Shown: positions 30,407 to 39,251 of the stretch, piece after piece
How positions within the stretch are numbered: the first letter of the stretch is position 1
Layout of the letters: each line of letters starts with the position of its first letter
Assembly: GCF_011764425.1 (NCBI RefSeq)
Contig: NZ_BLPF01000001.1
Coordinates: 2,905,001-2,969,000, forward strand
DNA length: 64,000 bases
Direction of reading: 5' to 3'
Origin: Phytohabitans houttuyneae
Lineage (GTDB): Bacteria > Actinomycetota > Actinomycetes > Mycobacteriales > Micromonosporaceae
Made by a program: the position numbers and the translations under genes
The notes under the pieces: generated by a model
Told to the model about the DNA's origin: nothing
Seen by the model: only the letters and a program-made list of their open reading frames with translations
Databases searched by the model: none

Positions 30407-30793
30407 ATGAGCGGTCGAATTGTCCACTTCGAGATGCCCACCGATGACATGGAACGGGCGCAGACCTTCTATCGGGAGGCCTTCGGCTGGCAGCTGACCC
30501 CCATGCCGGAGATGTCGTACACGATGGTCACCACCACCCCCACCGACGAGCAGGGCATGCCCACGGAGCCGGGCGCGATCAACGGCGGGCTCACGCCACG
30601 CGAGGCCCCGGTCTCCGCGCCGACGCTGACCATCGGCGTCGACAGCGTCGACGAGGCGCTCGCCACTGTGGAAAAGCACGGCGGCAAGGTGGTGTCCGGC
30701 AAGATGGCCGTCGGTGACATGGGCTTCGTCGGCTACTTCAGCGACACCGAGGGCAACGTCGTCGGCCTCTGGGAGAACGCAGGCCAGGGCTGA
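30407..30793 (+). CDS. VOC-family (glyoxalase/bleomycin-resistance fold) protein
   Basis: 128 aa. Start ATG 30407 with GAGGGAGGT upstream. One glyoxalase-type unit: VHFEMPTDDMERAQTFYREAFGW at the start and GNVVGLWEN at the end, with paired beta-alpha-beta-beta-beta modules. The family covers isomerases, dioxygenases and drug-binding proteins, and the substrate cannot be deduced. Single gene, 49 bp before the monooxygenase. Confidence 0.88.
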   Translation: MSGRIVHFEMPTDDMERAQTFYREAFGWQLTPMPEMSYTMVTTTPTDEQGMPTEPGAINGGLTPREAPVSAPTLTIGVDSVDEALATVEKHGGKVVSGKMAVGDMGFVGYFSDTEGNVVGLWENAGQG

Positions 30794-30842
30794 CCGGAAA
30801 AGCGGCCTTCCCCGGCGCGTTACCCGGTGGTAACTTCCGAGC

Positions 30843-32303
30843 ATGGCGGGCCCACGGCACTACCGGATCGCGGTGATCGGAGCCGGCTTCGGCGGCCTCG
30901 GCGCCGCGATCCGTCTCAAGCAGCGGGGCTATGACGACTTCGTGGTGCTCGACCGCGGCACCGAGGTGGGCGGCACCTGGCGGGACAACACCTATCCCGG
31001 CTGCGCCTGCGACGTCCCCTCGCACCTCTACTCGTTCTCCTTCGGGCTCAACCCGGACTGGAGCCGCAGCTTCTCCGGCCAGCCGGAGATCTGGGACTAC
31101 CTGCGCCGCTGCGTCGACAAGTACGGGCTGGACCGGTACCTGCGCATGGAGACCGAGGTGCGCGGCGCGGCCTGGGACGGCGGGCGGTGGGTGGTCGAGA
31201 CGTCCCGCGGCACGCTCACCGCGGACGTGCTGATCTCCGCGTCCGGCCCGCTCTGCGAGCCGGCGATGCCGAAGCTGCCCGGGCTGGAGACGTTCACCGG
31301 CGAGGTCTTCCACTCCGCGCGGTGGCGCCACGACCTCGACCTGACCGGCCGGCGGGTCGCGGTCATCGGCACCGGCGCGTCGGCGATCCAGTTCGTGCCA
31401 GCAATCGCGCCCGACGTGGCGCGCCTGCACGTCTTCCAGCGCACCGCGCCGTGGGTGATGCCCAAGGCCGACCGGCCGATCAGCAGGCTGGAGCGGCGCG
31501 CCTTCCGGGCGGTGCCGGGGCTGCAGCGGCTCGCCCGCACCGGCATCTACTGGGCGCGGGAGGCCCAGGCCACCGGCTTCCTCAAACCGGTCGTCATGCG
31601 GATGGGCCAGCGGATGGCCCGCGCACACCTGCGCCGGCAGGTGCCGGATCCGGCGCTGCGCGCCAAGCTCACGCCCCACTACCGCATGGGGTGCAAGCGG
31701 GTGCTGCTCTCCAACGACTACTATCCCGCGCTCACGCGGTCCAATGTGGAGGTCGTCGACGGCGGCGTGACCGAGGTGCGGGCGGAATCGGTGGTCACCG
31801 CCGACGGCACCGAGCGCGCCGTGGACACGATCATCTTCGGTACCGGCTTCCACGTCACCGACACCCCGATCGCCCAGCAGATCCGCGGCCGCGACGGGCG
31901 CACGCTCGCCGAGGCGTGGCAGGGCTCGCCGGAGGCGTACCTGGGTACGACCGTCGCCGGCTTCCCCAACCTCTTCCTGCTGCTCGGCCCCGGCACCGGC
32001 ACGGGGCACACGTCCGTGGTGTTCATGATGGAGAGCCAGCTCGCGTACGTGCTGGACGCCCTGCGCCACCTCGACCGCACCGGCGCCACCGCCATCGAGC
32101 CGACGCCGGCCGCCCAGCGCGCGTTCATCTCCACAGTGGACAGGAAGATGGCCGGTACTGTGTGGCTCGCCGGCGGTTGCAAGAGCTGGTACCAGGACAC
32201 GACCGGGCGGGTCTCCGCGATCTGGCCCGGCTACTCGTGGTCGTACCGGCTGCGCACCCGCCGCTTCGACCCCGCGCACTACGAGGTGGTAGCCCGTGCT
32301 TGA
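30843..32303 (+). CDS. Flavin-containing (Baeyer-Villiger-type) monooxygenase
   Basis: 486 aa, FAD/NADPH enzyme. The FAD-binding fingerprint IAVIGAGFGGLGAAI is at residues ~8-22, followed by EVGGTWRDNTYPGCACD. The Baeyer-Villiger fingerprint FxGxxxHxxxW appears as FTGEVFHSARW near residue 155, and the NADPH site is VAVIGTGASAIQF. It inserts oxygen next to a ketone to give an ester or lactone, or oxidises sulfur or nitrogen. It overlaps the SDR gene by 8 bp. Resembles the EthA/MymA group; a MymA-like operon (monooxygenase, SDR, hydrolase) is a fitting comparison. Confidence 0.92.
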   Translation: MAGPRHYRIAVIGAGFGGLGAAIRLKQRGYDDFVVLDRGTEVGGTWRDNTYPGCACDVPSHLYSFSFGLNPDWSRSFSGQPEIWDYLRRCVDKYGLDRYLRMETEVRGAAWDGGRWVVETSRGTLTADVLISASGPLCEPAMPKLPGLETFTGEVFHSARWRHDLDLTGRRVAVIGTGASAIQFVPAIAPDVARLHVFQRTAPWVMPKADRPISRLERRAFRAVPGLQRLARTGIYWAREAQATGFLKPVVMRMGQRMARAHLRRQVPDPALRAKLTPHYRMGCKRVLLSNDYYPALTRSNVEVVDGGVTEVRAESVVTADGTERAVDTIIFGTGFHVTDTPIAQQIRGRDGRTLAEAWQGSPEAYLGTTVAGFPNLFLLLGPGTGTGHTSVVFMMESQLAYVLDALRHLDRTGATAIEPTPAAQRAFISTVDRKMAGTVWLAGGCKSWYQDTTGRVSAIWPGYSWSYRLRTRRFDPAHYEVVARA

Positions 32304-33150
32304 CGGCAAGGTCCTCTTCATCACCGGCGCCGCCCGCGGCATCGGCGAGCACACCGCGCGGCTGGCCGCAGCCCGCGGCGCGACCGTGGTGCTCGCCGGC
32401 CTGGAGCCCGACCGCCTCGCCGCCGTCGCGGCCGACACCGGCGGCGCGTGGTTCGAGGCCGACGTGACCGACCAGGCCGCACTCGACCGGGCGGCCGCCG
32501 GGGCGGTCGAGCGGTACGGGCGGATCGACGCGGTCGTCGCCAACGCCGGCATCGCGCCGCGCGGCACGATCGCGGTCGGCGACATCGAGGCGATGGCGCA
32601 CACGGTGCAGGTCAACCTCACCGGCGTCATGCGCACGGTGGGAGCCACCGTCGAGCACCTCATCGCCAGCCGCGGCTACTGCCTGCTCGTGTCGTCGGCC
32701 GCCGCGTTCGCCGCGATGCCCGGCATGGCGGCGTACTGCGCGTCGAAGGCGGGCGTGGAGCACTTCGGCAACGCGATCCGCCTGGAGCTGCGGCACCGGC
32801 GCGTCTCCATCGGCACCGCGCACATGTCGTTCGTCGACACCGACCTCGTCCGGGACGTGCAGGAGGACCTGCCGGAGTTCCGCCAGACGCTGCGGAAGCT
32901 GCCGTGGCCGCTCGGCACGGTCACCTCGGTCGAGGCGTGCGCGCGGGCGTTCGTCGACGCGGTGGAGCGCCGCCGCCGCAGGGTCTACGTGCCGAAGGCG
33001 GTCGGCCTCGTGCAGGCGGTCCGCTCGCTGATGGTCAGCCCGCTCAGCGACGCGGTCATCGGCCACGGCGCGCGCACCGGCGTGCCGAAGATGGAGGAGC
33101 AGGTCCGCGCGCTGGGACGCGCGTTCGGCAGGCACGGCGGTGGGCGGTGA
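32296..33150 (+). CDS. Short-chain dehydrogenase/reductase
   Basis: 284 aa, GTG start at 32296. Rossmann motif TGAARGIG near residue 10, NAG motif (VVANAGIAP), catalytic Ser in LLVSSAAAF and the YCASK active site near residue 152. NAD(P)-dependent alcohol/ketone interconversion. Lies between the monooxygenase and the hydrolase, coupled to both (8-bp overlap upstream, GTGA overlap downstream), so it probably supplies or removes the ketone substrate of the same pathway. Confidence 0.93.
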   Translation: MLDGKVLFITGAARGIGEHTARLAAARGATVVLAGLEPDRLAAVAADTGGAWFEADVTDQAALDRAAAGAVERYGRIDAVVANAGIAPRGTIAVGDIEAMAHTVQVNLTGVMRTVGATVEHLIASRGYCLLVSSAAAFAAMPGMAAYCASKAGVEHFGNAIRLELRHRRVSIGTAHMSFVDTDLVRDVQEDLPEFRQTLRKLPWPLGTVTSVEACARAFVDAVERRRRRVYVPKAVGLVQAVRSLMVSPLSDAVIGHGARTGVPKMEEQVRALGRAFGRHGGGR

Positions 33151-33961
33151 GCCCCGGCATCGTGTACGAGCGTCGCGGCGCCGGCACGCCGTTGGTACTG
33201 CTGCACGGGATCGGCCACCACTGGCAGGCGTGGCTGCCCGTGCTCGACCGCCTCGCCGAGGTGCACGACGTGATCGCGATCGACCTGCCCGGCTTCGGCG
33301 AGTCGCCGGTACCCACCGACGGCGCGCCCCGTGACATGGCGCGGGCGGTCGCCGGCGTAGCGGCCTTCCTCGACGAGCTCGGGCTCGACCGCCCCCACGT
33401 CGCCGGCAACAGCCTCGGTGGGGCGATGGCCCTGGAGCTGGCCAACGCCGGCCGCGTGGCGTCCGCGACCGCGCTCTCCCCCGCCGGCTTCTGGACCCCC
33501 GCCGAGCTGCGGTGGGCGATCGGCACGCTCAGCGCTCACCGGCTCGGCACGCGGCTGCCGCAGCCGTTCATGCGCAGGATGTTCCGGTACGGCGCGTTCC
33601 GCGCGCTCTGCTTCGGCATGATCTGCGCGCTGCCCGGCCGGATCACGCCGGAGGTGGCCCTCGCCGACGCGCTGGCGCTGCGCAACGGGCAGGCGTTCCG
33701 CGCGGTGGCCCGGGCCGGCCGGGCGTACCTGTACCGCGGCGCGCCAACCGTCCCGGTGACGATCGCCTGGGGCACCCGCGACCGGATCCTGCTCTACCGC
33801 CAGGCCGCGCGCGCCCGGACGGCACTGCCCGACGCCCGCCACGTCGACCTGCCCGGCTGCGGGCACGTACCGATGAGCGACAACCCCGACCTCGTCGCCT
33901 CCGTGATCCTAGAGACCACCCGCGCGGCCGCCCCCGCCGCTGACCGCCCCCCGCCCGTTGA
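33147..33961 (+). CDS. Alpha/beta-hydrolase, 3' frameshift
   Basis: About 271 aa. Start GTG 33147 overlaps the SDR stop (GTGA). The oxyanion motif LLHGIGHHWQAW, nucleophile elbow GNSLGGA near residue 92, and the catalytic Asp and His regions (IAWGTRDRILL, LPGCGHVPM) are all present. As read, the frame runs open far into the opposite-strand gene; one more C in the six-C run 33947-33952 would stop it at TGA 33959-33961, just before a large hairpin. I adopt that end. Probable esterase/lactonase acting on the monooxygenase product. Confidence 0.85.
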
Positions 33962-34020
33962 TCAGGGACTTGGTGGGCGTGTCTGCCGGCGCGCCACGGC
34001 ACGAAGTCCCTGGTCAACGG
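33955..34020. terminator. Long hairpin between convergent genes (bidirectional terminator)
   Basis: 33955-33975 pairs with 34000-34020 over 21 bp with two mismatched positions (core TCAGGGACTT / AAGTCCCTGG), loop 24 nt. It sits between the hydrolase stop and the 3' end of the GGDEF/EAL gene and could terminate both. It may also be a copy of a genome-wide repeat, which cannot be tested here. Confidence 0.65.
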
Positions 34021-34037
34021 CGGGAGGGGTGCCGGCG

Positions 34038-36746
34038 CTAGGAGATGAGGCGCTCGGCCTCGTCGGCGGGCACCGGCTCGGAGAAGAGGTGGCCCTGGCC
34101 GTAGGCGCAGCCGAGGCGGAGCAGGTGCTCGCGCTGCTCCTCGGTCTCCACGCTCTCGGCGATGAGCTGAAGCCCGAGGTTGCCGCCCATCAGCACGATC
34201 GTGTGCACGAGCGCGCTGCTCTTGGTGTCGACGCCGAGCCGCGCCACGAACGAGCGGTCGATCTTCAGCGCGTCGATCGGCAGGCGGTGCAACGCCTCCA
34301 GCGACGAGTAGCCGGTGCCGAAGTCGTCGATGTGCAGCTCGCAGCCGAGGTTGTGCAGGTCTTCGAGCATCTTGCGGGCAAGCCCGATGTTGTTCATGAT
34401 CACGCCTTCGGTGATCTCGAAGGCGAGGTTGCGCGGGTGCAGGCGGGACACCCGCAGTGCCTCGGTCACGTCGTCGACGAGCCCGCCCTGCCAGAACTGG
34501 CGGTTCGAGATGTTCACGCTGATCCGCAGGTCCTCGCGGCCGGGCGTGCGCTGCCAGGCGGCCAGCTGCCGGCACGACTCCGCGATCACCCACCGGCCGA
34601 TCGGGATCACCAGGCCGGTCTCCTCCGCCACCGCGAGGAAGTGCTCGGGCAGCACCAGCCCCCGGGTCGGGTGGCGCCACCGGATCAGCGCCTCGAACGC
34701 GCGCGTGCGGCCGCCGACCAGCTGCACGATCGGCTGGTAGTGCACCTCGAGCTCGCCCCGCTCGATGGCCCGCCGCAGCTCGGTCTCGATCTGGAGGCGC
34801 ACGACGGCCTTCGCGTGCATGGCGACGTCGAAGAGCGCGTGCGAGCCCTTCCGCTGCGACTTGGACCAGTACATGGCGATGTCCGCGTCACGCACCAGGT
34901 CCTCGGCGTCCGCGTACCGGGCGCCGCCGAGCGTGATGCCGATCGACGCGGTGACCACGACCTCCTGCCCCTGGAGGCGGAACGGCGGCGCCAGCGCCGC
35001 GTGCATGCGCTCGGCCACCTGCGTCGGGGTGTACGGGTCGGCGACACCGTCGAGCAGGATCAGGAACTCGTCGCCGCCGAAACGGGCCGCGGTGTCCCGC
35101 TCGCGCAGGCTGTGCGAGATGCGGTTGCCGACCTGGATCAGCAGCGCGTCGCCGGCCGCGTGGCCGAGGCTGTCGTTGACCACCTTGAAGCCGTCGAGGT
35201 CGACGAAGAGCACCGCGAACTCGCGGTCCTCGCTCATCGCCTCGCGGAGCCGTTCCAGGAAGAGCGCACGGTTGGGCAGGCCGGTGAGGTGGTCGTACTG
35301 CGCGGCCATCCGCAGCCGCTCCTCCTGCTCCCGGAGCGTCGCGAGCACCTGCTGGTAGTCGAGCGCGACGGTGAGCAGCGCCGCCCAGTGGTTGATCGGC
35401 TCGCGGCCGGTACCGGTGCGGGTCTCGACCGCGTCGACCACCGCGAGCAGGCCCCAGTCGCTGCCGTCCACCTTGACCGGCACCACGAACGTGACCGCGT
35501 CGACATCCTGGCGGGCCACGTCGAGCAGGTCGGCCGGCGGGAACTCGCTCACCGGGGTCACCAGCGGCTGGGTGGCGGCCGGCTTGTCGCGCATGTAGAC
35601 GCCGACAAGGTCGAGTGGCGGATCGGTGCGGTGCTTGTCGCGCTCGCTCCGCTCGCTGTCCGTCCTGGCCGGGCGGCGGCGCTCGGCCCAGAGTCCCAGG
35701 CTGCCGGCCCGCGCGCTGGTGCGGCCGAGCCAGCTCAGCCGGCGCGGGTCCTCCTCGTGCGCGCGCAGCAGGTCCATGCTCACCACGTACTGCTTGCTCA
35801 GGATGCCCTGCAGGTGGGTGCGCTCGCGGAAGTGCGCGCGTCCCTCGGCCTCGAGCCGGGCCAGCGGCGGCAGGGCACGCGGCTCGGACGCGCCGTCCCG
35901 GTGGCAGCCGCACGACTCGCGGACCACGAGCGAGGTGTCCACGGGGCGCGGCCCGCGCGGCACGTTCTCGCCGCGGATCCGGCGGACGAGCAGATCGCCG
36001 GCGGTACGGCCGATGGTGTCGACGGGGTGGTTGACGGTGGTGAGGCGGGGCAGGCTGTACTGCGCGCCGCGCACGTCGTCGAAGCCGACGACCGCGAGGT
36101 CCTCCGGCATCCGGTACCCGGCCGCGGTCATGCCCTGCATGAGGCCGATCGCGTTGGCGTCAGTGCCGGTGATGACCGCGGTGGCCGGCATGCCGGCGCC
36201 GATCAGCACGCGGGCGGCGGCCTCACCGCTGGACATCTGGTTGTCTTCGAGAGGGAAGAGCAGCCCGGGATCCGGCTCCATGCCGTGCGCCAGGAGCGCC
36301 TCGCGGTACGCCTCGTACCGCTCGCGGATGTCCTTGGCGCCCAGGTAGCCGGCGAACGCGATCCGCTCGTGGCCGTGTCCGGCCAGGTGCTCGACCGCGT
36401 CCCGGATTCCCGTGCCGTTGTCGGGCACCACCACCGGACAGTCCAGGTCCGGCACCTCGTGGCTGACGATGACGACCGGCTTGCCGGTGTCCTGGATCGC
36501 GGCGAGGTAGCTCGGGTGCACCGCGTTGATGATCACGACAAAGCCCGAGACCCGCTGCCAGGCGACCGGGTACGAAAGGTCTGAGGGCTCAACCTCGGTC
36601 TGGTCGGTGCCCGCGTCCTGCGTCTGGACGGCGACAAGCGTCGCGCCCTCCACCGCGGCGGAGCGTGCGATCCCGCGCAGCAGGCCACCGAAGTACCAGC
36701 CGCCGAGGAAGGGCGTCAACACGCCCAGGGTCAGATCTCCCGACAC
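34038..36746 (-). CDS. Periplasmic-binding-like/GGDEF/EAL cyclic-di-GMP protein
   Basis: Up to 933 aa. Residues ~35-320 are a LacI/PurR-type ligand-binding domain (TLGVLTPFLGGWYFGGLLRGI, VVGFDDVRGAQYSLPRLTTV) without any HTH. After a GAF-like middle (LLDVARQDVDAVTFVVPVKVDG), a GGDEF domain with intact GGDEF (ARFGGDEFLILL) and an EAL domain (FEALIRWRHPTRG, ISVNISNRQFW, IDDFGTGYSSLEAL) follow. Both diguanylate cyclase and phosphodiesterase signatures are present. The frame is open to ATG 36839, but that start would place the coding region inside the cellulase terminator hairpin, so I use GTG 36746; the start is uncertain. No TM or signal: a cytoplasmic, ligand-sensing c-di-GMP enzyme. Confidence 0.87.
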   Translation of the reverse strand: MSGDLTLGVLTPFLGGWYFGGLLRGIARSAAVEGATLVAVQTQDAGTDQTEVEPSDLSYPVAWQRVSGFVVIINAVHPSYLAAIQDTGKPVVIVSHEVPDLDCPVVVPDNGTGIRDAVEHLAGHGHERIAFAGYLGAKDIRERYEAYREALLAHGMEPDPGLLFPLEDNQMSSGEAAARVLIGAGMPATAVITGTDANAIGLMQGMTAAGYRMPEDLAVVGFDDVRGAQYSLPRLTTVNHPVDTIGRTAGDLLVRRIRGENVPRGPRPVDTSLVVRESCGCHRDGASEPRALPPLARLEAEGRAHFRERTHLQGILSKQYVVSMDLLRAHEEDPRRLSWLGRTSARAGSLGLWAERRRPARTDSERSERDKHRTDPPLDLVGVYMRDKPAATQPLVTPVSEFPPADLLDVARQDVDAVTFVVPVKVDGSDWGLLAVVDAVETRTGTGREPINHWAALLTVALDYQQVLATLREQEERLRMAAQYDHLTGLPNRALFLERLREAMSEDREFAVLFVDLDGFKVVNDSLGHAAGDALLIQVGNRISHSLRERDTAARFGGDEFLILLDGVADPYTPTQVAERMHAALAPPFRLQGQEVVVTASIGITLGGARYADAEDLVRDADIAMYWSKSQRKGSHALFDVAMHAKAVVRLQIETELRRAIERGELEVHYQPIVQLVGGRTRAFEALIRWRHPTRGLVLPEHFLAVAEETGLVIPIGRWVIAESCRQLAAWQRTPGREDLRISVNISNRQFWQGGLVDDVTEALRVSRLHPRNLAFEITEGVIMNNIGLARKMLEDLHNLGCELHIDDFGTGYSSLEALHRLPIDALKIDRSFVARLGVDTKSSALVHTIVLMGGNLGLQLIAESVETEEQREHLLRLGCAYGQGHLFSEPVPADEAERLIS

Positions 36747-36797
36747 CTGCGAGGCTACGCCGATCTTGCGTGCGCCGCGCGGCAATCGGAAATGACC

Positions 36798-36828
36798 GCG
36801 GGGTCCGGGCGCGTCGCCCGGACCCCGC
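36798..36828 (-). terminator. Terminator of the cellulase gene
   Basis: GCGGGGTCCGGGCG (36798-36811) pairs perfectly with CGCCCGGACCCCGC (36815-36828) around a 3-nt loop, 45 bp beyond the cellulase stop. In the minus direction it is followed by GGTCATTTCC. A 14-bp perfect stem with a tight loop is the strongest terminator-like structure in the window. Confidence 0.8.
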
Positions 36829-36872
36829 AGCTCTTTCATCTCACTCTGCTATCTGTGTATGCGCTCGGTCGC

Positions 36873-38669
36873 TTACAGGGGCGGGTACGCGTTCTGCATG
36901 AGCTGCGTGACCTGCGCCGGGAACCAAGCACCCGAGATCGGCGCGCCGGCAAGAGCACCGGACATGTTGTTGCCGTTACGAGCGTTGCCGCCGTAGGTCG
37001 GGTCGCACATGCGGTCGAAGCCCTTGCCCTCGTTGTTCGGGATCTCGGTGCTGGAGCCGTCCGACTCACCCGGAGGCTTCACCCAGACGTAGGCGTCGAT
37101 GCCGGTCGCACCGGGGTTGGCCCGCGGACGCTCGCCGAGGCCGGCGCCGCTCTGGTTGCACCAGTTGCCCTTGTGGATACGGCGGTCGATCTTCGAGCCG
37201 TTGATCTGCTCGTCCAGCGTGCCCGTGGTGACCGGGCCGGTCGGACGGGCCGAGCCGCCCCAGCCGTTGCGGGAGGTGTCGATCAGCATGCCGATGCTCG
37301 ACGAGAAGCCCTGCGAGATCAGCTCGGTGCGGAACGCCTGGGCGAACGACAGCTCGTCGTTGTACCGGTTCCAGTCGATCCACTTGGACGGCCGGGTCTG
37401 CTCGGTCACCGTGATGTACGGCTCCTGGAGGGCCGAGTAGTTGGCCGTGTTCGTGATGAAGCCGGTCACGTTGGCGATGGTGCTGCCCTCGGCGCGGGCG
37501 GCCTGGGCCAGCAGCTGGGCGGTCGGGCGGAAGTTGTCGTCCCAGCCCAGCCAGCCGTGGTGGCCAGCGTCGATGTAGTTGTAGACGTTCGGGCTCGCGC
37601 CGAGCTTGGCCAGCGCGTAGCCGACACCCGCGACGTAGTTGCCGTTGGACTTCATCGTGTTGCACATCGCGACCTCGGTCGGCCGGCCCGCCACGTTCGT
37701 GATCAGGTTGGGCAGCGAGTCGATCTCGATGATGTTGATGATGCGCAGGCTGCGGAACCGCGCGTCGTTCTGGTACGCGGCGATCGGGTCGATGTACTCG
37801 GTCTTGTAGCGACCGATCTCGGTCGGGCCGAGCTCACCGTTGGAGGCCAGCGCGGAGCAGTCGCGGCCGGGCAGGTTGTAGATCACGAACTGGATGTACG
37901 ACGCGCCCTGGCGCACGGCCTCGAGCAGGTGGTCCTCGACGCCCATCGGGCCGTTCGAGCTGCTGCCAGCGGTGCCCTCGATCGCGGCGATCCGGTCGAT
38001 CCACACTGCGGTCGGGTTGCTGGAGATCCGGCTACCGCCGGAAACGCTCTCCGCCTTGGCCTTCCACTCCGGGTTCACGTAGCCACGCCCACCCGCGTAG
38101 GGGTTGTCGACGCGCTGTCCGGGCGGGCCGGTGGTCGGCGGGTTCGAGGTCGGCGGCTGGCTGGTCGGCGGCTGGCTGGTCGGCGGCGCCGAGGTCGGCG
38201 GCCGGCTGGTCGGCGGCGCCGAGGTCGGGTTGCTCGTCACGGGCGAGCCGGTGCACGCCACCCCGTTGACCGCGAACGAGGTCGGGTTGGTGTTCGTGCC
38301 GGTGTGGCTGCCGATGAAGCCCGGGTTGACGCTGGCGCCGTTGGCAACCGAGCCGTTCCACGACTCGTTGGCCACCGTCACCTGCGTGCCGCTCTGCGTG
38401 AAGCGACCGCCCCAGCCCTGCGACACGCGCTGGCCGTTGGCGAACGAGAACGTCAGGTTCCACGAGGTCCACGCGTCACCCACGTTGCGGATGACGATGT
38501 TGCCCTGGAAGCCGTTGTTCCATGAACCGGTGACCGAGTAGGTCACGCTGCAACCCGCGGCGGCGCTGGCTGGCAAAGCCTGGATCACCGAGAGGCCGCC
38601 CAAGCCAAGCACAGCGACCGCACCAATGGCGAGGCGCTGTTTCCGGGTACGACTCGAGACGAGTCTCAT
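36873..38669 (-). CDS. Secreted GH6 cellulase/cellobiohydrolase with N-terminal CBM2
   Basis: 598 aa from ATG 38669. The signal peptide (KQRLAIGAVAVLGLGGLSVI...ASA) is followed by a CBM2 cellulose-binding module (CSVTYSVTGSWNNGFQGNIV...WGGRF...FAVNGVAC) with its two end cysteines. A PPTSxPPTS linker leads to a GH6 catalytic domain. GH6 features include IQFVIYNLPGRDCSA, RIINIIEIDSLPNL, YIDAGHHGWLGWDDN, and the C-terminal WVKPPGESDG with the downstream CDP region. Size and insertions suggest a cellobiohydrolase-like enzyme, but endoglucanase activity is not excluded. Secreted by Sec or Tat. A CebR-type operator lies 265 bp upstream. Confidence 0.93.
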   Translation of the reverse strand: MRLVSSRTRKQRLAIGAVAVLGLGGLSVIQALPASAAAGCSVTYSVTGSWNNGFQGNIVIRNVGDAWTSWNLTFSFANGQRVSQGWGGRFTQSGTQVTVANESWNGSVANGASVNPGFIGSHTGTNTNPTSFAVNGVACTGSPVTSNPTSAPPTSRPPTSAPPTSQPPTSQPPTSNPPTTGPPGQRVDNPYAGGRGYVNPEWKAKAESVSGGSRISSNPTAVWIDRIAAIEGTAGSSSNGPMGVEDHLLEAVRQGASYIQFVIYNLPGRDCSALASNGELGPTEIGRYKTEYIDPIAAYQNDARFRSLRIINIIEIDSLPNLITNVAGRPTEVAMCNTMKSNGNYVAGVGYALAKLGASPNVYNYIDAGHHGWLGWDDNFRPTAQLLAQAARAEGSTIANVTGFITNTANYSALQEPYITVTEQTRPSKWIDWNRYNDELSFAQAFRTELISQGFSSSIGMLIDTSRNGWGGSARPTGPVTTGTLDEQINGSKIDRRIHKGNWCNQSGAGLGERPRANPGATGIDAYVWVKPPGESDGSSTEIPNNEGKGFDRMCDPTYGGNARNGNNMSGALAGAPISGAWFPAQVTQLMQNAYPPL

Positions 38670-38933
38670 TCCTGTAACTCCTACTTCGTCGCGCGGCACC
38701 AGAGCGGGAGGCTCTGGCGTGGCGGGCCGCGGGCGTTGCGGACGCGCGCGCCGCAGGCACGCCTAACGGGTAGCTCGCCGGCCCGGAAGGCAAGCTGGAG
38801 ATGGAGAAAACCCCGCCCAGCCTGAAGGCTGGGGGCAGTGGTCTCGCCGTGCGGAGCGGCTGGAGGCCGGCCCGCGTGCCCTGGCGAAGCTCACTCGCAT
38901 CGGCTCCCCCGAATGCGTAGAGCGAGTCTTGCA

Positions 38934-38947
38934 TGGGAGGGCTCCCA
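38934..38947. promoter_or_regulatory. CebR/CelR-type operator upstream of the cellulase
   Basis: TGGGAGGGCTCCCA differs by one base from the 14-bp palindrome TGGGAGCGCTCCCA bound by CelR of Thermobifida and CebR of Streptomyces, LacI-type repressors released by cellobiose. It lies 265 bp before the cellulase start in an otherwise gene-free 637-bp region (38670-39306), which also carries one copy of the interspersed repeat and a terminator. The regulator itself is not in the window. Confidence 0.7.
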
Positions 38948-39140
38948 CGCACAAGCGTCCCTGCAAGAAAGCGATTCCTACCAGGGATTTCCGCAACACG
39001 ACAGATCGGACGCATCGGCGCGACTCGATACGCGCACCCCTCGCGGGACCCGCGCGAAGGGTCCGATTGGGGTGGATCTGAGCAGCCAACAGCGCCGAGA
39101 TCTGCGCGCGGGCCGGCGCGGGCTTGGCGCGCGGGCGCGG

Positions 39141-39232
39141 CAGCGCGGGTCGGGGGTTCGGCGAGCCCTGGCGAGCCGCCGACCCGCGCGGTCTCCGGCG
39201 GGAGCGACGGTCCGCCGCTGACGCGGACCCGG
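39141..39232 (-). repeat. Interspersed intergenic repeat, copy 2
   Basis: The reverse complement of this stretch matches the 8219-8320 core, including the long identical segment GGCGGCTCGCCAGGGCTCG, and also the 54-kb copy (GTCTCCGGCGGGAGCGACGG). It lies in the untranslated region between the cellulase and the methyltransferase. No function is visible. Confidence 0.6.
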
Positions 39233-39251
39233 GACATGGATCTCGTGAAAA

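Noticed and set aside
32448-36584. A 1378-codon open frame on the plus strand
   Set aside because: Its first part is a shifted reading of the SDR gene, its middle is the real hydrolase, and the rest is antisense to the GGDEF/EAL gene with Arg/Ala-rich, motif-free residues. Long stop-free antisense frames are usual at this GC content.
38140-38235. Repetitive DNA in the cellulase
   Set aside because: It encodes the ordinary Pro/Thr/Ser linker between CBM2 and GH6, a normal feature.
38476-39237. Small protein sharing a VSGGPSLPPET-like stretch with frames at 8 and 54 kb
   Set aside because: The shared stretch follows from the DNA repeat; frames lack ribosome sites and continue as random sequence.
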